Of a stretch of 64,000 nucleotides of DNA, positions 1 through 9,567 are shown one piece after another; position 1 is the first letter of the stretch, and every line of letters starts with the position of its first letter. The stretch comes from Ruegeria atlantica (GTDB lineage Bacteria; Pseudomonadota; Alphaproteobacteria; Rhodobacterales; Rhodobacteraceae): contig NZ_WQBE01000012.1 in assembly GCF_013032005.1 (NCBI RefSeq), positions 62,001 to 126,000 of the forward strand, given 5' to 3'. The notes beneath the pieces are model-generated. The model was given only the letters and a program-made list of their open reading frames with translations. It had not been told where the DNA came from and ran no database searches. The position numbers and the translations under genes are program-made.

Positions 1-17
1 GCAGTATGGGCACCGCC

Positions 18-728
18 ATGAGCACCCAGACACCCCAACGCCCCCGCAGAAACTTCTATGGCCGCTTTAAGGGCAAGGCCCTGAAGCAGAGTCAAAAGAC
101 GTATCTGAACGAAGATCTCGATGCTTTGTCGCCTGGTGCGGTGGACTGGGACGCAAATCCTGAACGTCATCCGCTGGACCTAAAGGCACTGTTCGGCGGT
201 AAAGATGTCTGGCTTGAGGTCGGCTTTGGCGGTGGTGAGCACCTGGTCCATCAGGCCGCCAGCAACCCCGATATCGGTATCATTGGGGCCGAGCCGTATA
301 TCAACGGCGTCGCCATGTTGCTGGGCAAGATCCGCAAGGCCGGGGTCGAAAACCTGGCCGTTCATCCCGGCGATGCGCGGGATTTATTCGATGTGCTGCC
401 CGAGGCCAGCATTTCACGGGCGTTTCTTTTGTATCCTGACCCATGGCCCAAGACGCGTCATCACCGTCGGCGATTTGTGACGCAGGAACATCTGGAGCCA
501 CTTGCCCGCACGCTAAAGCCCGGTTCTATTTTTCGCGTTGCCACCGACATTCCCGACTACGTCCGCCAGACGTTGGAGGAGGTTCCACGTGCCGGGTTTG
601 AATGGCTGGCCGAACGCCCCGCTGATTGGCGCGAACCGTGGGATGACTGGATTTCCACCCGCTATGAACAAAAGGCTTTGCGTGAAGGCCGGACGCCACA
701 TTACCTGACCTTCCGGCGCAAAGACTGA
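18..728 (+). CDS. trmB: tRNA (guanine-N7-)-methyltransferase TrmB
   Basis: Makes m7G46 in the variable loop of tRNAs using S-adenosylmethionine, in the cytoplasm. The SAM-binding stretch [11 protein letters not shown] and the TrmB signature [13 protein letters not shown] are both present, and the length (236 aa) is normal for the family. An in-frame ATG lies at position 6, giving four extra residues (MGTA); I prefer the ATG at 18 because the family usually starts with a short basic tail such as [11 protein letters not shown], but the upstream ribosome-binding region lies outside the window, so this is not settled. It runs in the same direction as aroA, 68 bases downstream. Confidence 0.93.
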   Translation: MSTQTPQRPRRNFYGRFKGKALKQSQKTYLNEDLDALSPGAVDWDANPERHPLDLKALFGGKDVWLEVGFGGGEHLVHQAASNPDIGIIGAEPYINGVAMLLGKIRKAGVENLAVHPGDARDLFDVLPEASISRAFLLYPDPWPKTRHHRRRFVTQEHLEPLARTLKPGSIFRVATDIPDYVRQTLEEVPRAGFEWLAERPADWREPWDDWISTRYEQKALREGRTPHYLTFRRKD

Positions 729-796
729 TTGCCGCTGGACCAACCGGCTCCAATTCGCTAATCCGCCTTGAACTGATAGCGAAAACAGGAGCCCCC

Positions 797-2143
797 ATGT
801 CCGGACACGGCACGCCCATCCCGATGACCTCGCATCCCTGCGGCCCGCTGACCGGCACGGCAGAAGTGCCCGGTGATAAGTCGATCTCGCACCGGTCGCT
901 GATCCTGGGCGCAATGGCGGTGGGTGAGACCAGAATCTCGGGCCTGCTGGAAGGTGAGGATGTTCTGGACACCGCCAAGGCCATGCGCGCCTTTGGGGCT
1001 GAGGTCACGGATCACGGCGACGGTGAATGGAGTGTGCATGGCGTGGGCGTTGGTGGATTTGCCGAGCCTGATCAGGTGATTGACTGCGGCAACTCGGGTA
1101 CCGGTGTGCGGCTGATCATGGGCGCGATGGCGACCTGCCCGATTTCCGCGACCTTCACGGGTGATGCAAGCCTGAACAAGCGACCGATGGCCCGCGTCAC
1201 CGATCCACTGGCACTGTTCGGAACGCAATCGGTTGGGCGCTCGGGCGGGCGGCTGCCGATGACCATCGTGGGTGCGGCAGAGCCTGTACCGGTGCGGTAT
1301 GAGGTGCCGGTGCCGTCGGCGCAGGTGAAATCCGCGGTGCTGCTGGCCGGTCTGAACGCGCCGGGCAAGACCGTTGTGATTGAGAAAGAGGCCACCCGTG
1401 ACCACTCGGAACGGATGCTGGCCGGTTTCGGGGCCGAAATCAACGTCGAGGATACGGATGAAGGCCGGGTGATCACGCTGACCGGCCGCCCTGAGTTGCA
1501 ACCGCAGGTCATCGCTGTGCCGCGCGACCCGTCCAGCGCGGCCTTTCCGGTATGTGCGGCACTAATCACGCCGGGCTCTGACGTGTTGGTGCCGGGCATC
1601 GGCCTGAACCCGACCCGCGCGGGGCTGTTCACCACATTGCGCGAAATGGGCGCGGATCTGACGTACGAAAATGAGCGGGAAGAGGGCGGCGAACCCGTCG
1701 CTGATCTGCGCGCGAAATACTCTCCGAATATGAAGGGGATCAATGTGCCGCCCGAACGCGCGGCCTCGATGATCGACGAATATCCTGTGTTGTCTGTGGT
1801 TGCGGCCAATGCCAACGGCACCACGATGATGGGCGGCGTGAAAGAGCTGCGCGTCAAGGAAAGCGACCGGATTGACGCCATGGCGCGCGGATTGCGGGCC
1901 AATGGTGTGACCGTGGACGAGGGCGAAGAATGGTGGTCGGTCGAAGGGTTGGGCATCGGTAACGTCCCCGGTGGTGGCACCTGCGAAAGCTATCTTGATC
2001 ACCGCATTGCCATGTCGTTCATGGTCATGGGGATGGGTGCGAAGTCTCCGGTTTCCGTGGATGACGGCGGGCCAATCGCGACCTCGTTCCCGATTTTCGA
2101 GCCGCTGATGGCCGCCCTGGGTGCCAAGGTCGAACGCACATGA
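797..2143 (+). CDS. aroA: 3-phosphoshikimate 1-carboxyvinyltransferase (EPSP synthase)
   Basis: Transfers enolpyruvyl from PEP to shikimate-3-phosphate, the sixth step of the shikimate pathway. The 448-aa product has the PEP/S3P motif GDKSISHRS (residues 26-34), a central [30 protein letters not shown] and DHRIAMSF near the C-terminus. The wording of these motifs is that of class II enzymes such as Agrobacterium CP4, but the segment N99-S-G-T-G103 carries Gly101 where, by my alignment from memory, CP4 has the Ala that lowers glyphosate binding. An AACAGGAG ribosome site precedes the ATG. The stop overlaps the start of cmk by four bases (ATGA), so the two are probably translationally coupled. 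Confidence 0.95.
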   Translation: MSGHGTPIPMTSHPCGPLTGTAEVPGDKSISHRSLILGAMAVGETRISGLLEGEDVLDTAKAMRAFGAEVTDHGDGEWSVHGVGVGGFAEPDQVIDCGNSGTGVRLIMGAMATCPISATFTGDASLNKRPMARVTDPLALFGTQSVGRSGGRLPMTIVGAAEPVPVRYEVPVPSAQVKSAVLLAGLNAPGKTVVIEKEATRDHSERMLAGFGAEINVEDTDEGRVITLTGRPELQPQVIAVPRDPSSAAFPVCAALITPGSDVLVPGIGLNPTRAGLFTTLREMGADLTYENEREEGGEPVADLRAKYSPNMKGINVPPERAASMIDEYPVLSVVAANANGTTMMGGVKELRVKESDRIDAMARGLRANGVTVDEGEEWWSVEGLGIGNVPGGGTCESYLDHRIAMSFMVMGMGAKSPVSVDDGGPIATSFPIFEPLMAALGAKVERT

Positions 2144-2757
2144 GTTTCACCGTCGCCATCGACGGCCCTGCGGCGGCGGGCAAGGGGACGATCTCGAAAG
2201 GGGTGGCGGCGCTGTTCGGTTTTGCGCATCTGGATACGGGGCTGCTGTATCGCGCGGTCGGGCGCCGAACGCTGGACGGGACTGACCCCATCGAGGCGGC
2301 GCAGGCTTTGACTGCGGAAGAACTGAAACAAGGCGATTTGCGTACGGCCGAGATTGCGCAGGCGGCCTCGAAAGCGGCAGTGATCCCCGAGGTGCGCGCG
2401 GCGTTGGTGGATTTCCAGCGCGCCTTTGCCCGTCGGGCAGGGGGGGCTGTGCTGGATGGGCGCGATATCGGAACGGTGATTTGCCCCGAGGCCGAAGTGA
2501 AACTGTTTGTTACCGCCAGTGCCGAAGTGCGGGCAGAGCGCCGCTTTTTGGAACTGCGCGCAAAGGGCGCTGATGTGACCCGAGAGTTTGTGCTTGCAGA
2601 TGTGCGCGAACGCGACGTGCGGGATGCCGAACGCAGTGCTGCGCCGATGAAGCCTGCTGCAGATGCTGTGCTGTTGGATACGTCTGATCTGAGTATCGAA
2701 GCTGCTTTGACCCAGGCCGTAGCTCTTGTCGAAAGCAAACGCCCCGCAACGTCCTAA
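2140..2757 (+). CDS. cmk: Cytidylate kinase
   Basis: Phosphorylates CMP and dCMP with ATP. The P-loop GPAAAGKGT (residues 9-17), the DTGLLYR substrate segment near residue 32, the [11 protein letters not shown] motif and the basic [11 protein letters not shown] lid are visible. At 205 aa it is a little short for the family, which is common in alphaproteobacteria. The ATG lies inside the aroA stop (ATGA overlap); aroA-cmk adjacency is a recurrent arrangement in alphaproteobacteria, often followed by rpsA, which here lies 5 kb further on behind unrelated genes. Confidence 0.93.
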   Translation: MSFTVAIDGPAAAGKGTISKGVAALFGFAHLDTGLLYRAVGRRTLDGTDPIEAAQALTAEELKQGDLRTAEIAQAASKAAVIPEVRAALVDFQRAFARRAGGAVLDGRDIGTVICPEAEVKLFVTASAEVRAERRFLELRAKGADVTREFVLADVRERDVRDAERSAAPMKPAADAVLLDTSDLSIEAALTQAVALVESKRPATS

Positions 2758-2775
2758 CGCCGCGGGGAGAGGTAA

Positions 2776-3255
2776 TTACAGCTCGCCTACGGCGACGGAT
2801 TTGATCTGCGCCCACTGATCATCAGCGGTTTTTGCTGTGGCTGGCACGTCTTTCAGAAACGCAGCCCGAGTTTCAGCGTTCAGGAACAGATACAGCTTGC
2901 CGTCTGTGACCAGATACTGGTCCGGGTCGCCATCAAATTTCTTGCCGACAGACACGCCGAAGGAACAGAACCCGCCGTGCTGTGGCAGATAGGCGGTGGG
3001 GTTGGCCTCGAACGCCTCGAGATTGGCGGCGCTGGTGAAGTAGTACGATGCCCCGTCGTAGGTCGAGGAATGGGTGGCAAACCCTTCGACCGGGTTACCT
3101 TCGTTGACCAGGGCCACCAGATCGACGCCATGTGCTGCCAAGGGCGCGCCCGCGGCCGAGATGCCGTTCGAGACATTGATCTCATCCGCTGCAAAGGCCG
3201 GTGCGGCGATCAGGGGCAAGGTGGCGATCAGGGTTGTCAGAACCAGAGATTTCAT
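2776..3255 (-). CDS. Exported YHS-domain protein
   Basis: 159 aa with a Sec signal peptide (residues 1-22, cleavage after APAFA). The mature part carries a YHS-like domain: GVDLVAL-NEGNPVEGFATHSSTYDGASYYFTSAANLEAFEANPTAYLPQHGGFCSFGVS, the arrangement expected for small YHS domains, which in other proteins bind metals. One cysteine (GGFCSFG) is the likely ligand seen here. Start ATG has AGGAAA about 9 bases upstream. It is convergent with cmk, with an 18-base gap and no obvious terminator. The periplasmic location is inferred from the signal peptide; the ligand is unknown. Confidence 0.75.
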   Translation of the reverse strand: MKSLVLTTLIATLPLIAAPAFAADEINVSNGISAAGAPLAAHGVDLVALVNEGNPVEGFATHSSTYDGASYYFTSAANLEAFEANPTAYLPQHGGFCSFGVSVGKKFDGDPDQYLVTDGKLYLFLNAETRAAFLKDVPATAKTADDQWAQIKSVAVGEL

Positions 3256-3473
3256 TGTGTTTTCCTTTCCTGTTCAGGTTCGGGTCGGCGGGGGAGCCAA
3301 CCGCTGAAACAAAGTTAGGGGCAGTGTTTTGAACGGGCTATCGCAGTAAGGTCGGCAAACCTTGCAGATCGTTCAAACTTGTGGCGGCGCACGACATACT
3401 CTTCACTAAGCTTTGTTTGGTCAGGGTCCAGGCAGGTACCTATTGTAAGGGAGTAGCCTGCAGGAGAGATGCC

Positions 3474-3998
3474 ATGATCCGACTAGCCCTAGTGTTGATT
3501 TTTCTGGCCGGAGGTCTGGCGGCCCAAGATGCGCCTGAGACCGAGCCACCGATGGACTATGAACGTCTGGGCAAGATCCTCTTTGCGCTTGATCCCGAGG
3601 CACAGCCGCAGGGGCCGGGCTTTGCTTTGACGCTGTCGGATGTGCCTGTTCTGGTCGTCACGGATATCAGCACTGATCGCATGCGTGCGATGGTGGCAGT
3701 CCGCAGTGCTGATGAACTGTCAAAAGAGGAATTGCACCGAATGATGCAGGCCAATTTCGACACCGCTTTGGATGCGCGCTATGCGATTGCCAACGGAATC
3801 GTTTGGGCAACATTCATTCATCCGCTTTCGTCTTTGAAGAAGGATCAACTGATCTCGGGCTTGGCGCAGACAGTGAATATCGCTGCAACTTACGGCACGT
3901 CCTACACCGGAGGGGCGATTCAATTTGGTGGCGGTGACAGCAACGAATTGCAGCGACAATTGATCGAAGATCTTCTGAAGAAAGGTGAGGAGATTTGA
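3474..3998 (+). CDS. Exported protein, YbjN-like fold suspected
   Basis: 174 aa. An open frame extends upstream to 3381, but the ATG at 3474 has GGAGAG six bases before it and begins a clean signal peptide (MIRLALVLIFLAGGLAAQD), so this start is preferred. The rest is a small alpha/beta protein with no metal-binding or catalytic motif I can recognise. The order of segments (LGKILFALDPEAQ, a beta-rich centre VPVLVVTDIS, helix KEELHRMMQANFDTALDARYAIANG, then SLKKDQLISGLAQTVNIAATYG) resembles YbjN/type III chaperone-like proteins. That comparison is by eye and weak. No operon partner: the next gene starts 220 bases away. Confidence 0.6.
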   Translation: MIRLALVLIFLAGGLAAQDAPETEPPMDYERLGKILFALDPEAQPQGPGFALTLSDVPVLVVTDISTDRMRAMVAVRSADELSKEELHRMMQANFDTALDARYAIANGIVWATFIHPLSSLKKDQLISGLAQTVNIAATYGTSYTGGAIQFGGGDSNELQRQLIEDLLKKGEEI

Positions 3999-4218
3999 CG
4001 AGCGTTCAGGATTCGAGCCTGTGATGATACCTGCCCACCCCTCAGGTCTCAATCCTGTAGGATAGGTCTGAGTTTCCCAGTGTTATAGGCCCTAGCTGGA
4101 CGCAATAAAGCTGTTATAGTCTTCGATACGCCATAAGGGAAAGCTGCGATCTAAGTCCAAAACACAAAAAATGGGCACGTAGCTATAATATCCCTTGAGC
4201 CAACAGGGACAAAAAAAC

Positions 4219-5904
4219 ATGAATAATCGTTTGCGCAAGATCACCATCGTCGGTGGCGGCACAGCAGGGTGGATGACCGCGCTGATACTGGAAATGGTGC
4301 TTTCACGCACGTCAGCGGAAAAGGATCGCCCTCGCATATGCCTGATCGAGAGCCCCAATATCGCGACAGTGGGTGTGGGCGAGGCGACAGTGCCGCGCAT
4401 GCCGGTCACGCTCCGTCAGGCGGGTATTTCCGAGCGGGACTTTTTTCGCGAAACCAACGCGTCGTTCAAACTGGGTGTGAAGTTTTGCAACTGGAACAAG
4501 GACCGCAAAGGCAATCGCATCGATTATGTGAACCCCTTTGCGCATGGCCAATTGTTGGAAGGGTTGGAAACAGCCGAGTATTTCTTGCGCTTTGGCAATG
4601 GGGATCGGGATTTTACGCGGTCCATCTCACCACATGATGATCTGGCCCGTCTGTGCAAAGGCGCACGGCAGTTGGGGCAGCCTGAATACGAACAGCGGTT
4701 TGGCTATGCGTATCATCTGGATGCTGTGAAATTTGCCGGCATGCTCACCAAAGTCTGCACCAAGCGCGGTGTGGAGCATATTCAAGATGAGGTGAAATCG
4801 GTCGAACTGGATGAACAGGGCAATGTCAGCCATCTGATGTTGGAACGCCAGGGCCGCCATGACATCGAGATGGTCATAGACTGTACAGGGTTCCGCGGCT
4901 TGATCATCAACCAAGCGCTTGGCGAACCGTTTATGGATTACTCGGACTATTTGCCAAATGATCGTGCCATGGCGTTGCAGATCGAGCATCCCAACCCAAA
5001 GAAGATTGAAAGCGTCACGCGCTCGACCGCTCTCGGCGCAGGTTGGACCTGGCGGGTGCCTCTCTATAACCGTGTGGGAACGGGCTATGTGTTCTCATCC
5101 GCGCATCGCACGGATGATCAGGCGGCGGATGAATACCTCAAATGGCTGGGTGACAGCGGCAAGGGCGCGACGCCGCGCGTGATCCCCATGCGCATCGGGC
5201 GTGTGCGCAATGCCTGGGTTAAGAACTGTTTGGCGATCGGCCTGTCCGGCGGGTTTATTGAACCGCTAGAGAGTACGGCGATACATATGGTCGATCATGC
5301 GGTGCGGTGGTTTGCGGAACACTTGCCCACGCGAGACATCGAGCCATCCTTGCGGACGCGGTATAACCGGCAGATGAACAAGCTTTATGATGAGGTTCTG
5401 GAGTTCATCTGTCTTCACTATCGATTGGGTAACCGCACTGACGATCAGTATTGGATCGATGCGCGGACAGAGATGAAGATACCGGATCGGTTGGCGGAAA
5501 ACCTGGAGCTATGGCAGCATCGTCTGCCAATGGAACATGACATCGAATTTGCGACGTTGTTCAACTTTCGCGTTTACCAAACGGTTCTATTGGGCAAACA
5601 GGTTTATGATACCGGTTACGGGACCGGCATCCGTGATCGTCTGCGGCCACTAAAGCGACAGATTTGGTTCCAGGGTATGAAGACTGCGAAAGCGCATCTT
5701 GCGCAGATCCTCACCAAAATGCCGGATCACAAAATGCTGTTGCATGATATCCGAGGGGAGTTGCAGCGACCAGCATTCGGCAAGACAATGGCGACGAAGC
5801 CGACAGTTACGATGCCGGGCGCGGCGCCATCATCCGTACCGATCCAAAACATGCCGAACTTTGCCGAAATCCAAAGCGGCGCGAAGGATTTGCAACTGTT
5901 CTAG
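4219..5904 (+). CDS. Flavin-dependent halogenase (tryptophan halogenase family)
   Basis: 561 aa. FADH2-dependent halogenases of this family chlorinate or brominate aromatic substrates through HOX held by a lysine. Seen: FAD-binding GGGTAGW (residues 12-18), GVGEATVP near 53-60, the candidate catalytic lysine K84 in SFKLGVKFCNW, the family motif WxWxxP as WTWRVP (276-281), and GFIEPLES containing the Glu-Ser pair (E351/S352) required in PrnA. The frame can be read from a TTG at 4195, but the ATG at 4219 follows AGGGA with a 9-base spacer. Residues after about 500 form a Pro/Thr-rich tail. No flavin reductase, TonB receptor or biosynthetic genes adjoin it, so the substrate cannot be inferred; tryptophan is not implied. 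Confidence 0.85.
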   Translation: MNNRLRKITIVGGGTAGWMTALILEMVLSRTSAEKDRPRICLIESPNIATVGVGEATVPRMPVTLRQAGISERDFFRETNASFKLGVKFCNWNKDRKGNRIDYVNPFAHGQLLEGLETAEYFLRFGNGDRDFTRSISPHDDLARLCKGARQLGQPEYEQRFGYAYHLDAVKFAGMLTKVCTKRGVEHIQDEVKSVELDEQGNVSHLMLERQGRHDIEMVIDCTGFRGLIINQALGEPFMDYSDYLPNDRAMALQIEHPNPKKIESVTRSTALGAGWTWRVPLYNRVGTGYVFSSAHRTDDQAADEYLKWLGDSGKGATPRVIPMRIGRVRNAWVKNCLAIGLSGGFIEPLESTAIHMVDHAVRWFAEHLPTRDIEPSLRTRYNRQMNKLYDEVLEFICLHYRLGNRTDDQYWIDARTEMKIPDRLAENLELWQHRLPMEHDIEFATLFNFRVYQTVLLGKQVYDTGYGTGIRDRLRPLKRQIWFQGMKTAKAHLAQILTKMPDHKMLLHDIRGELQRPAFGKTMATKPTVTMPGAAPSSVPIQNMPNFAEIQSGAKDLQLF

Positions 5905-5944
5905 ACCTTCTTTGCGTTCGCTACTGAGGGCGCTTGAGGTGAAG

Positions 5945-5977
5945 CTGAGGGTGGAGTGTTATATTCTCTACCCTCAG
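5945..5977 (+). terminator. Hairpin between convergent halogenase and sulfatase genes
   Basis: A 12-bp stem (CTGAGGGTGGAG against CTCTACCCTCAG, one G-U) closes a 9-base loop 40 bases after the halogenase stop. There is no U-run on either strand, so it may be a Rho-type end structure or simply a 3' hairpin. Confidence 0.35.
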
Positions 5978-6091
5978 AATGGGTCTTTGACGCTCTGGGC
6001 GCGCGATTGCGGCGGCACACATCAGTTCGGGTACGGTGACCTACAGCGTGAGCTGATACGAGCTTCTCAAAAAAAGGCGAGGAATTCTGAA

Positions 6092-7555
6092 CTAGAGCGC
6101 GGATCCTTCGCGCTGCTTTTCTTGCTCGGACGGGGTTGGAGTGTGGTTGAAGACGAATGCCGTTCGACAGGCTTCTTCTCCGCCCAGCTCGGCAATCTTC
6201 TTACGCTGATCATCAAAGGCACGCGCGTTGACCTCTTCGGGGTCACATATTTCGCGCAGACGGCGTTCGCCTTCGACCAACGCCGCTTGAACTTCGGGGT
6301 CGTTAACTCTGTCCGTGGCGCGATTGGTCTGTTCATTCGGGTCCGATGCAAGATCAAATAGTTGGGGGTCATGCCCAACGTAATAGACGTATTTCCACTT
6401 ATCCCAGCGCACCATAAAGCTGCCGGTTTTTGACCCCCCGTCATGATATTCACTAAACCCGGTTCGGTTGGGATCATCCGGTGCCGTGGCCAGATCGATA
6501 AGCGAAACGCCCGGTTGATCGGCATTGCCTGCATCATCAGGAACACCGCAGACGTCCCGCGCGGTTGCTGCAATGTCTGTCAGGTTTGTACAGGTTGAGA
6601 CTTGCTTGCCGTTGGGAATACCGGGCCCGGCGAGGATCATCGGAACCCCGGCGCTGGCTTCATACATCACCTGTTTGGTCCAGAACCCCTGATCGCCCAT
6701 CATGTCGCCATGGTCTGAAACATAGACGATGACCGTATTTTCGGCCTGACCACTTTGGGTCAGAGCTGTCAGGATGCGCCCCACGCAATCGTCCATGAAG
6801 GATGTTAGCCCGTAGTATGCGGCCTTGGCTTCGCGCATCTTTTGTTCATCAAAATAGTCATCGTAGTTGAAGAACGACGCAATGTTTTGCAGTTCTGCGT
6901 GATCAGGGAGGCCGTGGCCATAGCCCACCGGCAGGTCCATATCCGCGGGATCATAAAGGTCGTACCATTCCTCGGGGCAAGTCAGCGGATAATGCGGGCT
7001 GACCAGGGACACAAAGGCGGCCCATGGTGCATCGTGACGTTTCGGATCGGTCAGCCATACCTCAGATGCGGCGGTAATATCCAGATCATAGTCGGTATAG
7101 GTGCTGGACCCGGTGCCGACATCACCCGCCAGTTCGGCGGCTGAATCATACGCGGGCGGGTTCTCGCGCAGCAGGCCGACGGCCCAACCAATTCCTCCGA
7201 CGACATGCATGGGGAGTATTTCCTGCGAGAAACCGTTTTCATCCTCGGCCGAGCGAAAATGCAACTTGCCGATCGACACGACCTCGCGCCCCGTGTCTCG
7301 CAGTTGACGCATCCAACTGCGCGGATGCCCGGCATAGGGTGTCGCGCTGTCCCAGTGACCAGTGGTATGCACCCACTCTCCGGTAGCCAACGCGGCGCGG
7401 GTGGGAACGCACATTGGCGACGGTGTATAAGCCGAGGTGAACATCGTACCCCGCGCCGCCAAGGCGTCCAGATTGGGGGTTTTGACGATCGGGTGGCCAG
7501 CGCATCCCATCGCGTCCTTACGGTGTTCGTCTGAAATTATGACCAGAAAATTCAA
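6092..7555 (-). CDS. Sulfatase / alkaline phosphatase superfamily hydrolase
   Basis: 487 aa, cytoplasmic (no signal peptide). The N-terminal metal site SDEHRKD (residues 8-14) and the sulfatase signature C49-V-P-T-R followed by AALATG are present, so Cys49 is the likely formylglycine precursor. A second metal site lies at VSDHGDMMGDQGFWTK. The sequence is nearer to the phosphonate monoester hydrolase/aryl sulfatase branch than to choline sulfatase. Translation starts at TTG 7555: AAGGAG sits 8 bases upstream and no suitable ATG is nearby. It needs a formylglycine-generating enzyme, not seen in this window. Convergent with the halogenase; a functional link is only a possibility. Confidence 0.85.
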   Translation of the reverse strand: MNFLVIISDEHRKDAMGCAGHPIVKTPNLDALAARGTMFTSAYTPSPMCVPTRAALATGEWVHTTGHWDSATPYAGHPRSWMRQLRDTGREVVSIGKLHFRSAEDENGFSQEILPMHVVGGIGWAVGLLRENPPAYDSAAELAGDVGTGSSTYTDYDLDITAASEVWLTDPKRHDAPWAAFVSLVSPHYPLTCPEEWYDLYDPADMDLPVGYGHGLPDHAELQNIASFFNYDDYFDEQKMREAKAAYYGLTSFMDDCVGRILTALTQSGQAENTVIVYVSDHGDMMGDQGFWTKQVMYEASAGVPMILAGPGIPNGKQVSTCTNLTDIAATARDVCGVPDDAGNADQPGVSLIDLATAPDDPNRTGFSEYHDGGSKTGSFMVRWDKWKYVYYVGHDPQLFDLASDPNEQTNRATDRVNDPEVQAALVEGERRLREICDPEEVNARAFDDQRKKIAELGGEEACRTAFVFNHTPTPSEQEKQREGSAL

Positions 7556-7649
7556 ATCGTCTGCTCCTTGATCGCCGGATTGAGCCTAGCACCGTTTCGC
7601 CGACGGAGGACTTCAACTTGCGACAACTGGGTCGCTTTCCGGCTTTGAC

Positions 7650-7678
7650 TTGCAGTGCTTCAGCAGACTCGCTATAGA
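7650..7678 (+). promoter_or_regulatory. Probable promoter of rpsA
   Basis: TTGCAG, a 17-base spacer and TATAGA, followed by about 185 bases of leader before rpsA. Recognised by consensus only. Confidence 0.4.
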
Positions 7679-7726
7679 GCACGCGTCTGAACAAGGGCGG
7701 TCAACGTCCGGATGACGTATCTGAGC

Positions 7727-7755
7727 AGGGCCGGGTTACCTCGGCCCTTTGTGTT
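7727..7755 (+). terminator. Terminator-like hairpin in the rpsA leader
   Basis: AGGGCCG and CGGCCCT pair around an 8-base loop and are followed by TTTGTGTTTG. It lies between the probable promoter and rpsA, so it could act as an attenuator or leader structure. The rest of the 308-base stretch 7556-7863 shows no gene. Confidence 0.4.
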
Positions 7756-7863
7756 TGTGTAGTCAGATGCGCCCCGGATCACGCCTGAAGGCATCATGAA
7801 ACAAGACCGGCGGAAACAACCGCTCGGCCAGTAAAAACGTTATGTAAAGGAAAACAACGCCAC

Positions 7864-9540
7864 ATGGCTAACGCATCCATGGAGGAATTCGAAGCCCTCC
7901 TGAACGAAAGCTTCGAAATGGACACACCCGAAGAGGGTTCTGTTGTCAAAGGCAAGGTTCTGGCGATCGAAGCCGGCCAAGCCATCATCGACGTAGGCTA
8001 CAAAATGGAAGGCCGCGTTGATCTGAAAGAATTCGCAAATCCCGGCGAAGCCCCTGAAATCGCTGTAGGCGACGAGGTCGAAGTTTACCTGCGCGCCGCA
8101 GAAAACGCCCGTGGCGAAGCTGTCATCTCGCGCGAGATGGCCCGCCGTGAAGAGGCATGGGACCGTCTGGAAAAAGCATATGCCGACGACCAGCGCGTCG
8201 AAGGTGCAATCTTTGGTCGCGTCAAAGGTGGCTTCACCGTCGATCTGGGTGGCGCAGTCGCGTTCCTGCCCGGCTCGCAGGTTGACGTTCGCCCCGTGCG
8301 CGACGCTGGCCCGCTGATGGGTCTGAAGCAGCCGTTCCAGATTCTGAAAATGGACCGCCGCCGTGGCAACATCGTTGTTTCGCGCCGCGCAATCCTGGAA
8401 GAATCGCGTGCCGAGCAGCGTGCCGAAGTCATCGGCAACCTGTCCGAAGGTCAGACCGTCGAGGGTGTCGTCAAGAACATCACCGAATACGGTGCATTTG
8501 TTGACCTGGGCGGCGTTGACGGCCTGCTGCACGTCACCGACATGGCATGGCGCCGTGTGAACCACCCGTCCGAGATCCTGACGATCGGCGAAACCATCAA
8601 GGTTCAGGTCATCAAGATCAACAAAGAGACCCACCGCATCAGCCTGGGCATGAAACAGCTGCAGGAAGATCCGTGGGATCTGGTTGCTGCCAAGTATCCG
8701 CTGGGCTCGGTCCATCAGGGTCGCGTCACCAACATCACCGACTACGGCGCGTTCGTCGAGCTGGAAGCCGGTGTCGAAGGTCTGGTGCACGTGTCCGAGA
8801 TGTCCTGGACCAAGAAAAACGTCCACCCCGGCAAGATCGTTTCGACCAGCCAGGAAGTCGACGTCATGGTTCTGGAAATCGACGGCGCCAAGCGTCGCGT
8901 GTCTCTGGGCCTGAAACAGACTCAGCGCAACCCATGGGAAGTGTTTGCAGAAACACACCCCGAGGGCACCGAGGTCGAAGGCGAAGTCAAGAACATCACC
9001 GAATTCGGTCTGTTCATTGGCCTCGAAGGCGACATCGACGGCATGGTTCACCTGTCGGACCTGTCGTGGGACGAGCGTGGCGAGGATGCGATCCAGAACT
9101 ACCGCAAAGGCGACATGGTTTCAGCCGTTGTCTCGGAAGTTGACGTGGAAAAAGAGCGTATCTCGCTGTCGATCAAAGCCCTGGGCGGTGACAAGTTTGC
9201 CGAAGCCGTGGGCGGCGTGAAGCGTGGCTCGATCGTGACCGTCGAAGTGACCGCAATCGAAGATGGCGGCATCGAGGTGGAATACGAAGGCATGAAGTCC
9301 TTCATCCGCCGTTCGGACCTGAGCCGTGACCGTGCCGAACAGCGCCCCGAGCGTTTCTCGGTTGGTGACAAGGTCGACGTCCGCGTCACCAACGTCGACA
9401 GCAAGACTCGTCGTCTGGGCCTGTCGATCAAAGCACGCGAGATAGCCGAAGAGAAAGAGGCCGTGGAACAGTATGGTTCCTCCGACTCGGGCGCATCGCT
9501 GGGCGATATCCTGGGTGCAGCGCTGAAATCGGGCGACTAA
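7864..9540 (+). CDS. rpsA: 30S ribosomal protein S1
   Basis: Binds mRNA leaders and helps load them on the 30S subunit. The 558-aa product contains six S1 repeats, the usual bacterial number: GSVVKGKVLAIEAGQAIIDVG, a divergent second repeat, then four canonical ones marked by NITEYGAFVDLGGVDGLLHVTD, NITDYGAFVELEAGVEGLVHVSE, NITEFGLFIGLEGDIDGMVHLSD and a final VTNVDSKTRRLGLSIKA. AAAGGA precedes the ATG. Codon use is strongly biased to C-ending codons and basic/acidic runs are regular, as expected of a highly expressed gene. Own promoter, leader hairpin and strong terminator, so likely a single transcription unit. Confidence 0.97.
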   Translation: MANASMEEFEALLNESFEMDTPEEGSVVKGKVLAIEAGQAIIDVGYKMEGRVDLKEFANPGEAPEIAVGDEVEVYLRAAENARGEAVISREMARREEAWDRLEKAYADDQRVEGAIFGRVKGGFTVDLGGAVAFLPGSQVDVRPVRDAGPLMGLKQPFQILKMDRRRGNIVVSRRAILEESRAEQRAEVIGNLSEGQTVEGVVKNITEYGAFVDLGGVDGLLHVTDMAWRRVNHPSEILTIGETIKVQVIKINKETHRISLGMKQLQEDPWDLVAAKYPLGSVHQGRVTNITDYGAFVELEAGVEGLVHVSEMSWTKKNVHPGKIVSTSQEVDVMVLEIDGAKRRVSLGLKQTQRNPWEVFAETHPEGTEVEGEVKNITEFGLFIGLEGDIDGMVHLSDLSWDERGEDAIQNYRKGDMVSAVVSEVDVEKERISLSIKALGGDKFAEAVGGVKRGSIVTVEVTAIEDGGIEVEYEGMKSFIRRSDLSRDRAEQRPERFSVGDKVDVRVTNVDSKTRRLGLSIKAREIAEEKEAVEQYGSSDSGASLGDILGAALKSGD

Positions 9541-9567
9541 GCCCGGGCCTCAGCCTTAGCCGAATTT

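Noticed and set aside
4195..4218. TTG start for the halogenase
   Set aside because: The ATG at 4219 has a better placed ribosome site and the family N-terminus starts near it.
7840..9051. 403-codon minus-strand frame inside rpsA
   Set aside because: Antisense shadow of a strongly biased ribosomal protein gene; no start signal.
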